Source of the DNA: Polytrichum commune
Lineage: Eukaryota; Streptophyta; Polytrichopsida; Polytrichales; Polytrichaceae
Length of the DNA: 64,000 nucleotides
Assembly: GCA_950295325.1 (NCBI GenBank)
Contig: OX485803.1
Coordinates: 17,546,001-17,610,000 of the forward strand
Direction: 5' to 3'
Position numbers and translations under genes: made by a program
Shown here: one piece after another, positions 11,662 to 24,100 of the stretch
Position numbering within the stretch: position 1 is the first letter of the stretch
Layout: each line of letters opens with the position of its first letter
Notes under the pieces: model-generated
The model's input: only the letters and a program-made list of their open reading frames with translations
Told to the model about the DNA's origin: nothing
Database searches by the model: none

Positions 11662-11864
11662 GCAGTGAGGTGTTAGCAATTTGCAGTGTTTGAGACTCGG
11701 GGTGGCAACTCTATCTCCTCTTCAATTTACAAACACTTGATTCGAAATCACTGATGTTACTTCTGATGGGATTCATGATTTGTTATATCACAATGCGGAC
11801 CGACGTGCTTGGAAAGAGGGCACTGACAGAAATCTATTGATACAATTAGGGTCTACATGACAAA

Positions 11865-12100
11865 AAACTTTGTGCTTTCAAATGTCATTTCTAGAACCCA
11901 TTGAAAGCAGGCTTCTAAAACAGGGGTTACCATCCAAACCTCCGTAGTGAGTGTTGAATTTCACATCGAAGAAAATTTATAATTTTTCTAGAATGTATAG
12001 TCGTAGAAGAGCATGTCATGCAAAAAAAAACTCCAAATGGTTGCTTCTTTAGCAACTCCAAACCAAATTCTAAAGAAGTTGACTAGTTGGCACCATGGGA
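11865..12100. repeat. Dispersed repeat, inverted copy at 32.0-32.3 kb
   Basis: Shares CTTTCAAATGTCATT, GAAAATTTATAA and CAACTCCAAACCAAA in the same order with the reverse complement of 32040-32330. No ORF. The class is unknown. Confidence 0.5.
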
Positions 12101-12181
12101 TCTGAGCTTCTTGTACCTTGCAACATCTAGTAGGTGTTTGATTTGTGATTTGGCTGTGTTTCTAGAGTTTGGAACATCTGC

Positions 12182-12307
12182 CACTAGAAGAAAACATCAT
12201 TATGGTCATCTTTACCAAATTGTGTCTCTTGCGGGCCGGTCATAATGACATGATGTCTTTTTGGTCATTTTGGATTGCATCATTTGGATTCATGTTTTCT
12301 TGTAGTT
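12182..12307. mobile_element. Small CACTA-type MITE
   Basis: Starts CACTAGAAGAAAACAT and ends ATGTTTTCTTGTAGT plus one changed base, so the ends are inverted copies of the plant CACTA consensus CACTACAAGAAAA. The flanking triplets TGC and TAC match in two of three bases. It is about 126 bp with no coding capacity. Confidence 0.6.
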
Positions 12308-13239
12308 TACGTCCGTATGTGGTCCCTATCGCCCTGTTGTATTAGAAATACATCATTCCTGCTCAATGGGGCGGACTTTTTTTTCTTTTCTATTTCCACT
12401 CAAAGAAATAAGCAAGGCCTCTTTTCCAAGAATGAATACTGAGCAATATAAACTAGCGGCAAGCTCATGCTAGTCCTCATCTCATTGTTACTTAGCTTGG
12501 GACGTGAAGCCAATACAACATTCAACTGTAGGCTGAGTTGGAGGAGAAGAGCAAAAACAAATCCATATGGGATTTCCATTGTAGATATTTACAAGTAGAT
12601 CTTGGGGGTCATTGTCAACACTTCATGCTCAACATTGTTAGAGGAATTCTTATGGTCACCATACAATGCCTCCCTCAATAATCAACTTTCAATCTTGTTT
12701 GCCAATGTTGCATGTTGTGATCTCACACATAATCTCCACCTATACCATAAATCTTCATTGCACCAATTGTTGATAGAGAGAGATAAGCCTCTAGAATCCT
12801 TTGACCTTCAATTCTTGAGGGTGGGAAGGGGTTTAGAGGGTTCTCTCTTTCTTTCTCTCTTTGGTGGGAAAATAAGAATTTGGACAATATATATATATGG
12901 GTGGAATGAGTATGTAGTCTTGCCCCCCAAAAATCTACAAGCCGATTATCAGGAGAATCATTTCCCAGTGACCATAGTCTAGACTTGTTGCTAATATGAA
13001 CTTTAGTCTTGCAAAAATTGTCGACCAACCTTTAGTAAAAAATGAATGACAAGATCCACTTTGTATTAGTAGCAAGAATGGAAAATGGGGAACAAATGAA
13101 ACAACAATGGAGTTGACATGCAGGTTTACAATAAGGACTCCTTGAAAACCTCAATCATTCAAGGTATGTCGCATAGAAATTCAAGGAATTGGTTACACAC
13201 CTTAATAAGAGAAGCATTGAATGATAATCATCATCCCTG

Positions 13240-13419
13240 CACTACTGGCATATTAGTCTGAGGCAATTGTCCTGCGTTAGTGAAAGAAATATACAAATTT
13301 ATTGCTGTGAAAAAAAATGTGCAAATCTACCACAGCAATAGAATTGTATACTTTCTAGTGACTTAGGACAACTTTTCAGAGCCGCAGGACAATTGCCCAA
13401 GGCTCATATTCCTGTAGTG
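13240..13419. mobile_element. CACTA-type MITE with 3-bp target duplication
   Basis: A 180-bp element opening CACTACTGGCATATTAG and closing with the inverted form ending CCTGTAGTG. The imperfect terminal repeats run about 37 bp, to GGCAATTGTCCTGCG. CTG flanks both sides (13237-13239 and 13420-13422), as expected for CACTA transposition. It lies at the low-coordinate end of the minus-strand membrane-protein frame and extends that open frame artificially. Confidence 0.85.
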
Positions 13420-13689
13420 CTGCATCCTGCAATAGAAACTCAATTCTGTGAAGCAGATCACCCTACAGGAATTCAGAAGGTGTTGTCTATAGGTCACAAA
13501 AGCAATCCTGCAACAAATGGCACCGGAGATTGTTCTTTCAAGACCGAGGTAGGGGAGCCCAAATTCCGATGCATAACACAATTTTAGTTCCCAAGAATTG
13601 TACACATGCATGGGCAAAGATGAGCAAATTTGATAAAGAAATGTGGTTGGTAGAGGTTGAGAGGACCATACCATACACTGGAGAAGAGA

Positions 13690-13971
13690 TTTCTCAATCT
13701 TCAACAGCTTTTCTTCCATCTCAATATCATTTGGGTCACTTGTGCCTTCCTCAAGCGGGACACGAAAAACAGCGGCAGATTCCTCCGGCTTCCAGACTTT
13801 AAGTAACCCCCGCTTCAAGTAGACATAATAAAACCAGAGGAACATCGAGACCAACGTTGTTGCAGTGACAGCGACAGATAGAAGCACTCGATCATTATAC
13901 GAAAGAAGGAACTCCATACTACAGATATTGAAGACTCCTGTATACTGAATCCTCCAAATTGTAAAAGACAT
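13690..13971 (-). CDS. Possible first exon of a small membrane protein
   Basis: A minus-strand frame begins at 13971 or at an inner ATG near 13917 (MEFLL). It encodes a hydrophobic segment (VLLSVAVTATTLVSMFLWFY), then KRGLLKVWKPEESAAVFRVP and an acidic stretch ending EEKLLKIEKSLLQ. This is a single-pass anchor followed by a charged segment. A possible donor (GTATGG) follows near 13675; beyond it the frame runs into ordinary DNA and the CACTA MITE. I do not recognise the family and found no downstream exons. The 5' side of this frame is duplicated in tandem (13922-14550). Confidence 0.35.
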
Positions 13972-14550
13972 GTATAGATCCAGTTGTTAGGTCTAATCAC
14001 CCACCTCTCCCAATGAATTAGGGCATCCAACTTGTATCTTCTCCTATTCTACTCAATTCTATATTCCAAGCATCTTAAGACCTGAGATTTATTTGTTGTG
14101 CTGATTTGTAGGAAACACCTCAGGAGCAACCTGATTGCAAGAAAAGAAGAGATTACATCCAGGAGCCGAAGCAATCATGGAAGGTAATTATGCTCATGAG
14201 GATGATTTTTGCCTTCCTTCATAGCTATATTGAAGCACCAGATATTGTAGACTTCTGTGTACTGAATCCTCCAAATTGTAAAAGACGTGTATAGCTCCGT
14301 TGTTAGGTCTAATCACCCACTTCTCCCATTGGATTAGGGCATCCAACTTGTGTCTTCTCCTATTCTATGCAATTTCTTCAAGCCTCTTAAGCCCGAAAAA
14401 TGTGTCCGAAATGTGTCGTGTTGATCTGTAGGAAAACCTCATTGCAAGGAAAGAAGAATATTAGATCCAGAAGTCGAAGTATTGACGGGTCATTATCATG
14501 TCATCAGGATGATCTTTGCCTTTCTTCATAGTTAAATTGAAGCACCAGAT
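13922..14550. repeat. 317-bp tandem duplication
   Basis: Unit 1 (13922-14238) and unit 2 (14239 to about 14550) both run CAGATATTG, CTGAATCCTCCAAATTGTAA, GTTAGGTCTAATCACCCAC, ATTAGGGCATCCAACTTGT and end TTGAAGCACCAGAT. They differ by scattered substitutions and a few indels. The junction sits just 5' of the possible membrane-protein exon, so its leader or promoter may be duplicated. Confidence 0.85.
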
Positions 14551-14639
14551 GATATCTGCCTGGTGCAGGGTTCGTTCAGCACCCGGGGAATCACCGGGTT
14601 GAAACTTCAGGCGCCCAATGGAAGGTCAAGGGAAGGGAG

Positions 14640-15120
14640 GATATGAAAGAACAAGCAATAGAATGCAAGGGACATTCCTCCCTTCCTTCCTTCCTTCATT
14701 TCGTTCTTCATTTCTTCCTTCATTTTTTCCTACCCTTGTGTTCAAATCGGTCACCGAGTGATCATCTTGAGCTGACTCAGTGATTCTTGGTTAAGAAATC
14801 GAGTCAAGAAGCGACAAAGCTGGTAAGTAGCAGAGCTCCTAAAAGTGTCACTGCTTACGACCCAATTCGAAAATCACATCCTCAATTCAGCCATATACAT
14901 ACTTACATCATCTGGAAAGTTCATAGTAAGGGTTTACCAGGAATTAAGCAAACTGATGTGGCATTCTCACTACTCAACAGGTAATCATAGTTTGGCCAAA
15001 TAGAGTAGAAAAGAACTGGTTGCAGTGAAGCATAGCTTGAATTGTTTGTTTGACTTAAGGGTTGGGTTGGGTTGGGTTGGGTTGTGATGGCATGAGCAGA
15101 AGTTGGTGGTTGCACTGGAT
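14640..15120. repeat. Simple repeats upstream of the UGPase-like gene
   Basis: A CTTC-rich microsatellite lies at about 14680-14730 and a GGGTT pentamer run at 15059-15083. No gene is evident between them. Confidence 0.6.
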
Positions 15121-15177
15121 TCACCGCGAAGGAAGAAAAGAAGAGTTGGGGAGGTGGACATAGCCAGCAGCAGGATC

Positions 15178-18100
15178 ATGTCGGTCACGACGGGCCTGGA
15201 CAGCATGTCCGTTGCACCGCGACTCAGCAAGGCGGTGCAAAAGCTGGAGCGCTGGGCTCTCCATCAACTCAGGTAAGTTAAGCCTAAATTAGATGTGTGT
15301 TAAGTTATTCGGATGCTTCTCTCTCCGCGGCACCCACTTCTCTTCTCGCACATCGCAATTAAGTTAGTGCAAGATGACTAACTTAGCGTATCCAAATCGT
15401 GGTCGTAGTCGTGGTCGAGGTCATTGCCTCATAATTTTCAGAGCTCATATGAATATCTTATTCATATAGGTCCCCCTAATCATGTTGACTATCGAGTTTG
15501 GAATAATGTTGTTACCATGTTTTGAGCACAAACTTCAATCTCTTCAAAAACGTGTATATGTGTCCAGCTTGTTGCTGTGTTGAGTTTAGGCACGTCTACT
15601 TAAGGTAAGTGGGTTTGATTTGGTTACTCAACTTAAACGGACATGTGTATGACAACATTTTGAGTGGTGTGTGGTTGGGTGTGGATCTATGAACAGACAC
15701 GAGAAAGAGATTTGGACTACGTGCTCAAAATTTGTTACCCATTTCTAGGCTCAATAGTCAACATAATTGGGGGGACATATATATTATATGACCACAATGA
15801 ATGAGATATTCATATGAGCTCAAAAAATCATGAGGACAATGCGTACGGGCACAACTATTTGGATTTTCTAATCATCTTGCACTTAATCATTTGTTAAGGT
15901 AAGCAGGCCTTAAAAAGACATCTTAAGCTCAACGCCCACTTCTCGGAGGATATGAAATACGCAAGTAGTGTGAGATGATTAGGAAATCCAAATAGTGCAT
16001 GTCGCCACTTTCCTCATAATTTTTTAGCACATAGGAATATGTTATTCATTATTAAGGTGCAGATTCTCGTCTCATTAAATGGTCATTTAGGTCATGCCAA
16101 AGTATGTTGACTATTAAGTTTACAATGGCTACATATTTAAGCATGTATTCCAATCCATATTAAGCACATGATGTCAATTTGGTGTCTTAGATCCACACCT
16201 AACTTCCAATATAGGTATCCACATTTTGAGGGTAGACCTTAAGGTCGACCTCTTAGATTCTTGTGGAGAAGGTTTGCTCTGTGATTTTCAGTTACATGAA
16301 CTGCAGAGTTTTTAGGAACTTAACAAGTGTAACAAATGATTGGATGGCAGTGAAACTAACGAACCCATCACATGGGACAAGATCAACCCTCGCACTGACT
16401 TAAAAGTTCTTCCTTACAATAAACTATCCTCCATTCTGGACGGTATGACATTTAACCATCTCCCAGTTATTTCTACTTGTGATTTCATGTAGTATGAAAG
16501 TGTTTTGTAGTATGTTGGGAATGTTTTTTTTAGAAGTATGAGGATGACATGCTGATGGTTATAAAATGGTGTGATTGTAGATCATGAGAAGTTCAACACT
16601 TTACTTGACAAATTGGTGGTGGTGAAGCTGTGTGGTACCCTTGGCCGAGCCTTGGGCACTACACAACCAAAGTATGTTCTCACTCCAAATTCATATCAAT
16701 CCTTATGGAAACCACTTCTGAATCAACTTGCAAAGATAAGTGGCTTGGTCTGAAAGTCAACAAGTATCATGCATTTTGCATTTCATTCTTTCCATCAGAT
16801 TGTGCAGTTGGGTAAGCACATAGAGATGGCAAGAACAATCAAGGGACGTGTGTTGCATAATTAATTCCAATTCCAAATCAAAAGCTTTGAGTTATTCTTC
16901 AATCTTCTGCAAACAAAGGCCCAAGGACTGAAATTAGGGCTATGTCTTGTAACTTGATGGACAGGCTCTAAATGATTCCCATGGTGATGATTAGTTGTTG
17001 TTGTCAAATTTCTGGGACAAAAATGAACATCTAATCTACTGATTCAGGAAAAACCATTACAGCTCACAAAATATTCCTAGTTTACGATGGTGAAACTGTT
17101 CATCATGCAGGTCACTAATTGAGATTCGGGAGGGGCAGAGCTTCATTGATCTTGCAGTGCAACAGATTGAGGTAACTTTTACTCTGTTATTCTGGCATGT
17201 ACAATTATCTGAAAGTCATCGTTGTGCACTATTCAGATATTTGCATTGAGTATCAGGTTCTGTCTTGTTTTGAGTGTCTCCGAAGACATAACATTATTCA
17301 GCTGCATGGTTGTGTCCCATTCTATATTTAGCATCTGACATGGGCCCCCACTATCTTACCTTCATGGGAAGAAACTTGGAAAATAGGAAGAAACTGATGC
17401 TGGTATGAAAATAAAGGCGGACGTTAAGTTCCCCCCCACGAACTTTTCGGGGGAGGAATATTCAGGCAGGGGCAGCCGCCTGTCAAATTTTTTGGACCCG
17501 ACCGAAAACTGTTGCCCGCCCGCTCGACTTTGAAAAAACTATTGTCCTTGCATTCTGAAGGCCACTTATCCACAAATCCCATATTGAGTGCACTTCATTT
17601 TCAAGGTCCCAAATCCAATATATATGTTCACTTTCATTGAGTAAATAAGCAATTGATTGGGTTTCATTTTCAAAGTGAAACCGCCAATACAACATATAAT
17701 TAACTTGGAAATTAAAAATGTTACAAAATCTCCATTAGCACTAAGGTTATAATTTTTGTGACTTACAATTGAAAGGGACTTCGTCATTCTAAAATGAAAC
17801 TAAAATTAACAATTTACTTTTTATATGCTAAAAATTATAGTCTAGTTAATACCTTCTACTTTCACAAAGTATTCATATGCATTTAAATTAATTAAGTGTG
17901 ATTGAATGCAACTAAGTCTAATTAATTCTGATTAATCCTAATTAAGCCTAATTAAATCAGAAAATATGTTTTCCAAATTAATTATAAATTATATTTACTG
18001 GAGTGAATTCCATTAAATCATGATTAATTCCAGTAAGTGCATTTTATAATTAATTTGGCTTAATTATTTTGGTTAGCATGCTTTCTGATTTAATTGGGCT

Positions 18101-21100
18101 TAATTAGAATTAATCATGATTAATCAGAATTTATTAGACTTAGTTGCATTCAATCACACTTAACTAGTTTAAATGCGTATGAAAACTTTGTGATAGTAGA
18201 AGGTATTAACTATTAAATATTAAAAATAAATCATTAATTTATTTCCATTTTTGAATGACAAAGACCCTTTTAATTGTAAGTCACAAAAATTATAACCTCA
18301 GTGATAAGGAGGATTTCATAATATTTTTAACTTCCAAGTTAATTACATGCTTTATTGATGGTTTCACTTTGAAAATGAAATCCAATCAATTGCTTATTTA
18401 CTCAATGGAAGTTCACATATATATTGGATTTGGGGCCTTGAAAACGAAGTGCACTCAATATGGGATTTGTGGATAAGTGGCATTCAAGAATGCAATGACA
18501 ATAGTTTTTTCGAAGTCGGGCGGGCGGCCAGCAGTTTTCGGTCGGGTCCAGAAAATCTGACGGGCGGCTACCCTTGCCCGAATATTCCTCCCCCGAAAAG
18601 TTCGTGGGGGGAACTTAACGTCCACCGAAAATGAATAGGGCTGGTATAAATAGTAAGAAAATTGTGAATAGTGTCAGTATTTTCAATGAATAATACCGGG
18701 ATGAATACTACTATGAATAGTATTTTCAATTGAATAATACCGGGATGAACAATGTTTCCTTTGAATAGTGCCGAGATGAACAACGATTCTTGTGAATAAT
18801 GCAGGATGAACAATGATTCCTGTAAATAATGCCTAGAGTATAACTCCACCCAAATTTTGAAATGTCAGCATGAATGTTTAAATAGTAAACGAATATTCTT
18901 ACTTTGTTTAAGGGTCACACATAATATAATTGACATATTCCAGGGTCATGCTTCTGGCCCACATGGCTGAATATTGTTCTGGGAGGTAGCTGAAACAAGG
19001 CTAATTATTCATTCAGTCATGGTGACATTTTCCTTGCAGGTGCTGAAATCCAAGCACAATGCAAAGGTGTTCCTTATGCTCGCAACTTCTGACAGCACGG
19101 ATAAGTCCCTTACTCAGGTAAATTGGTGTGCAAATTGGAGCACCTACGGGATTGTATGGGTTAGACAAATGAGCTCTCTGGATGTTTCTCATCATCATAA
19201 GACATTCTAATTTTCTTGCAAAAAGGTGCAATAAACTTATAATAATCTGGTGCTGAGCACATGTTTGTAATATCTTTGAAAAATGCCAGTTATAGAAGGA
19301 AGTTTATTAGTGGTACTGGCTGTGTTCTTTATTTTAATGTAGTGTGGAAAGAGAATAAAGACCAATAAGTATTATTGGTCGACCAGAACTCGTTAAACTA
19401 TTTTTTTCCTCAAGACTGAACTCACACTGTAAAATCAAGTATCGTGCTCAATTAGACTACCTAGGATATCATCTGATATTCAAGACTCCGATTTTTATCA
19501 TAAATGATCACTATTATGTAGGGTTGGTAATGCAAAAATATCTTGCATGGTTTTTGCTGTTTCTGTCACCTTCTATTGAGGATTTCCTGGGTGTGTTTGT
19601 GTTCTCATTTATGGACCAAATATATATATATATATATATATATATTTTTCAGATGGTGAAAAAGTATGACAACACGGATGTGGAGATCATCATCTTCAAT
19701 CAGGTAGGACTCAAAGTAGTGACAGTCAAAGTCCACTGTGAAACTTGAACTGTTTGCAGCCAATTAAAGTGGAAAGTTGAGAAGAATCATTTTTCCTAAG
19801 ATGGCACTTTGATCGGTCAAAGGTATGACTTGCTTGTACTGAACTGTATGATGGTCCAAACATTGATTTAAATTATGCATCCTTACGTACCATAAATGAA
19901 TGCTCAAAACAGAGCCCAAACTCTGATTTTTCCCATTTTACACTCTTTATGGTTAGACATTTTGTCCATGATTTGCTGTAACTGCCAAAATCAACAGATA
20001 GAAATCAGATTTCTAATCGAGATTCTATCTGTACCCATTGATAATTGATCCGAGGTTTATTGTTGGTTTCAGACTGAGTATCCACGTGAGGTCTGGCCAG
20101 TGACACCAAAGCTTGGTGAAGATGGCGGGTGAGAAATACAGCTTCACTATCCATGGAAGAAGTTGGATATGGAGGTGTATATACTAGGATGTTCATTCAT
20201 ATATTGACTCAGGGTGGTAATTTATCCTATTCTTTAATAATTGATTCTTTTTAACTTCAGAATATCCGAATTTGTAAAAGAAACAGAAATGCAAGAAGAA
20301 TTTTGCTAGAGTGAAATAATAAGGTTGTATGTAACGAAGTCGGTGTATTATGTTTACGTTCGTAAAGAAAGAAACCATTCTGTTGACAATGGGTGATTAC
20401 TTAATTTTTGCAATCACGTGCTCAGCCAAATGTGTCTTGCATCTTTCCTAACCTGTTGTATCCAAATTGAAATAGTGACTACCACTTTGAAAGGTCTGTT
20501 TCGTCTTGATGAATAGGTACACCACAAACAATGGGGACCTATTTGCAGCGTTGGCTTACAGTGGAAAGCTTGATGAGCTACTTGCCCAGGTACTCATGAA
20601 GAAATTCGGTGGCAATGTTTGTTGTTAAATCTGTCTTTTTAATTTGCCCACATCAATTCAAACATTCATGCTTGGGAACATGTGGTAGTTGTTAAGAGTA
20701 GTAGCACAGCTCAAAAATCGACCATGTCTTCTGCATGAGTATTTGTTTGGGAGACAAATTGATTTTCTGTTTAACTGCAGGGAAAAGAATATCTGTTTGT
20801 TGCAAATGCTGACAACTTGGGAGCAACAGTAGACCTCAGTATCCAACTTCCTCTATCAATGATTTCATGTCCAATTTTCTCCTTCAGGTTGATTAAAAAT
20901 TATGATAGAATCTGAAATGGTTGTGTAAAGAGGTGGTACTGTCCAATCTCTGCAAAAAACGGAGGAATTGTTTTTTTTTTAAAGTAAAATAATAGATGTG
21001 CATGACAGGGTCTAGTTGATTTGGAGAAGTTAGGGTGTCACAATAATTGTTCTACTGCAAGCTTAATTTGTATCAGAGTACGTGACAAAGAAGGCTGAAG

Positions 21101-24100
21101 AGGACTTGAGTGGTGTGAAGGGAATTTATCTTAACGACGGAATAGTACTTTCTATAACAAAGACTTTGAGGATAATCCAAGATTTCTTGATGGAATTAAT
21201 ACTAGTTTGTGTGAACTTTAAATATGAAGAATGTAGACTTTGATTGATGATTAAGACATATTAAATCATCTCTCTGAAAGCCAGTGCGAGTACTGCATCG
21301 AGGTATGTCACAATATTACTCTTGTCCGGTGCAACTTCTCAATCTACATGATCTAAAGTGATATTTGAACTAGCACTCTAACATTGATCACACGCAGTTT
21401 GAAGTTCAATATCTTTCATTTTTGAAGTCTTTTTGAAGGTCTCTATAGACGCACAAGTTGCATGATGAGAAGGCTTGATTGAAAAAATGGTAGGCCCTTA
21501 CTTTGTCTTGGTTTCTTTAACTTGAGATGCACAATCTAAGAAAACTGATGTAGAGCATAACCAGAGCTTGAAACTCATTGATGAATTTATGTTAATTTCC
21601 CATCGTCATATTAATAACTCATAAACAGAGTATGTAAACCCGGGGCGGTTGATTAAGCCTTCAGGTTACTCCCAAACTTGTGACTGATGTTGAAAGCAGT
21701 GCTCACCTGTCAGCTGAAGGAAATATTGAGGTATCTTTTTGCATAGAGTCAATGTTCAGGTTTAATAAGTTTTAGTGCAAAACTCTTTCCATACTTTTGT
21801 CGGGTGTTAGGCTACTAATACATTTTGATATTCGCCTAGATGTTTGTCAAGTATGTTGATTTCCTTTGAAATGAATGTGTCTAAGATTCCTACTTCAAAA
21901 TAAATGTTAAAGGCAATTCTGAGCATTACATCCTTATTTAGCAAGTGGGTTTGAGTTGCTACTCAACAGAAATTAGAAATAACTAGAGGTCTTAAAGTTT
22001 GAGAAGGTAGTATCATTAGAGCTTTCACTTCAATTTATTTCCTATGTTGTACATAACATTGTTTAAAAGTTCTCATGTATGCAGCTTCTGGAGTTCGAGG
22101 AGATTGCACACAGACGAGTAACTTCCCTGTTCTCTTCATCCTGCATGTTTAACCTCTAAAGAGAATAATCAACCTCAAGTGGATCACATGTGTTTTTGAA
22201 AGACTTTAGAGGTTATGAAAAAGGTTATTTTTAATGGGTTTTTTCTTTCCCATTTATAGTTATTAAAGTTCCACCTTACCACTATCAAATTGGTTTGTAA
22301 GAATCTACTACTAACATTTTTTTATATGGACTTTGAAGTGGTAAAGCATCAAATATATTCCTTTGTTCCAAAATCTATTGCTAAAGGATTGTAACAAGGT
22401 TAACAAGGCATGACTTGAGGGGGACTCTAGTATGTGTACATATTGACACTAAGGGCATCATAACAACTTTATGAAAGCTTAACAATGTCAATGTGTGATT
22501 ACTCACTTTACTAACATTGGTACTAAAATTAGTTACATATCATAATAGGAATACCCGAAAATGGATTTATTTGACATGGAACTACTTCCTCTTATAATAT
22601 GGATATAGTGAATTTACCACTGTCAAGATGATCAATATTTGTGAGTTTCAGGATGAGAAAACCAGAGCAAGTGATCACAAGGTCCTAAACACAAACAGCA
22701 CGTAAGTATCATGCTCTACAAAGGGCTAGAAAGCCTCAACACTACTCATTTTCATTAGGAGATACTCTGCAAGCACAAATAGAAATTCATTTTATATCAA
22801 ACCAACTTGAACTTCTTATTAATTTTGCAGCTAGGACTCAGAATACTTCGTTGTCAGCTATAATGGTGCTCCATAGTGATTCACCTCAGAGAAGATATTC
22901 AGATATTTAAAATTTAATACTATTAACATCAACTCAATTCCCATGCCTTACCTAATTGTTTGGGCAGATGGGTATATTTGAAGGCAGTCAAAAGGCTAGC
23001 AGAAATTGAAGCTCTTGACATCTACTGTTCTTCAAAGGTGCATTTCTTTCAAGGTTCTCAATGCCACTTGGTTTTTAAAAGCGATTGTTTATGCTCTCAG
23101 CAATGGGAAACTAATAACAACACTGCTTGGCTCAGGTGGTCAAAGAAGGTGAAGAAATCTCATACCAGCTCCAAACTGCAAGCGGAGCCCCACTTTACTC
23201 GGTCAGTGACAACCCTTACCAAAGAAATTGTATTGAAGTTCTTACCTACTCAATGACTTTATTGACAAGCCTGAAGCAGGAAGCTGATGCAGATAGTTCA
23301 TAGTTCCACCAAAGCATGTGGGTGCCTTTCACAAAGACATCTAGGTATTGACCTATCATTCTTCAGGTTAGTGGTGACGTGTTCGACAATCTGCCAATTG
23401 AAGGAAACTCTGATCTCCTGCTTGTTCAGGTAAGATTCTGACCAATCTCTAATTACAAATGAAATCGGTGTGATTGTGGGTGATTTTCATGCCCCCATTA
23501 CCATGTGCTTCAACATGTTTGTTCTATGTCTGAGTTCATCCCTCTTCTCAGATACTTATTAATCTTGTTAAGCCTCATCCAAAACGAATAAATTCAATGA
23601 CTTTCATCAAGGTCAAGTTCAATGGCTTCAGTTATTGGTGCCCATTATTAGTATTGAGCAGCTTCAAGGGTGCAAAATAGGAGCCATAAAAATTATGCTT
23701 TGTGGTAGCCCTCTCAAGAGTATGATATCGATATTCCCTGCTTCCTGTGCAGTTTTTTGACGGTGGTGTGGCCATAAATGTCCCTCGCCCAAGGTTTGTC
23801 CCTGTCCGATCCACTGCAGATCTTCTGCTTCTGCAAGTGAGTGTCACATTTTCTTGGACCAAGTTGCAATTGACATGGAATCCTTTTTTTAATGTACATG
23901 AATCTCATAAGGCTAAAAAAAATGGAAGTAGAAAACAGAATCACTTAATATTGGGATTGAAGCCTTTTCTGATTATTGGTACACTAATAAATAGAATTCA
24001 AAGCATGACTTGGTTTCTTCGCTTTCTGCAATGAGTCCGAGGTTATAACTTCTGACCATCATATGCAGTCAGACTTGTACACCCTGAAAGAAGGCGTTAT

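Noticed and set aside
16289-16350. Earlier start for UGPase-like exon 2 after the CTGCAG at about 16302
   Set aside because: This reading has in-frame TAG and TGA, whereas the acceptor at 16350 joins exon 1 in phase.
20889-20935. Segment reading RLIKNYDRI as a UGPase exon
   Set aside because: The phase leads to an immediate stop, and exon 10 at 21256 supplies the expected ILNHL block.
21066-21231. Open stretch with EYVTKKAEEDLSGVK in intron 9 of the UGPase-like gene
   Set aside because: It looked like the VTPKTLADVKGG block, but the true blocks are in exons 10 and 11 with proper borders.
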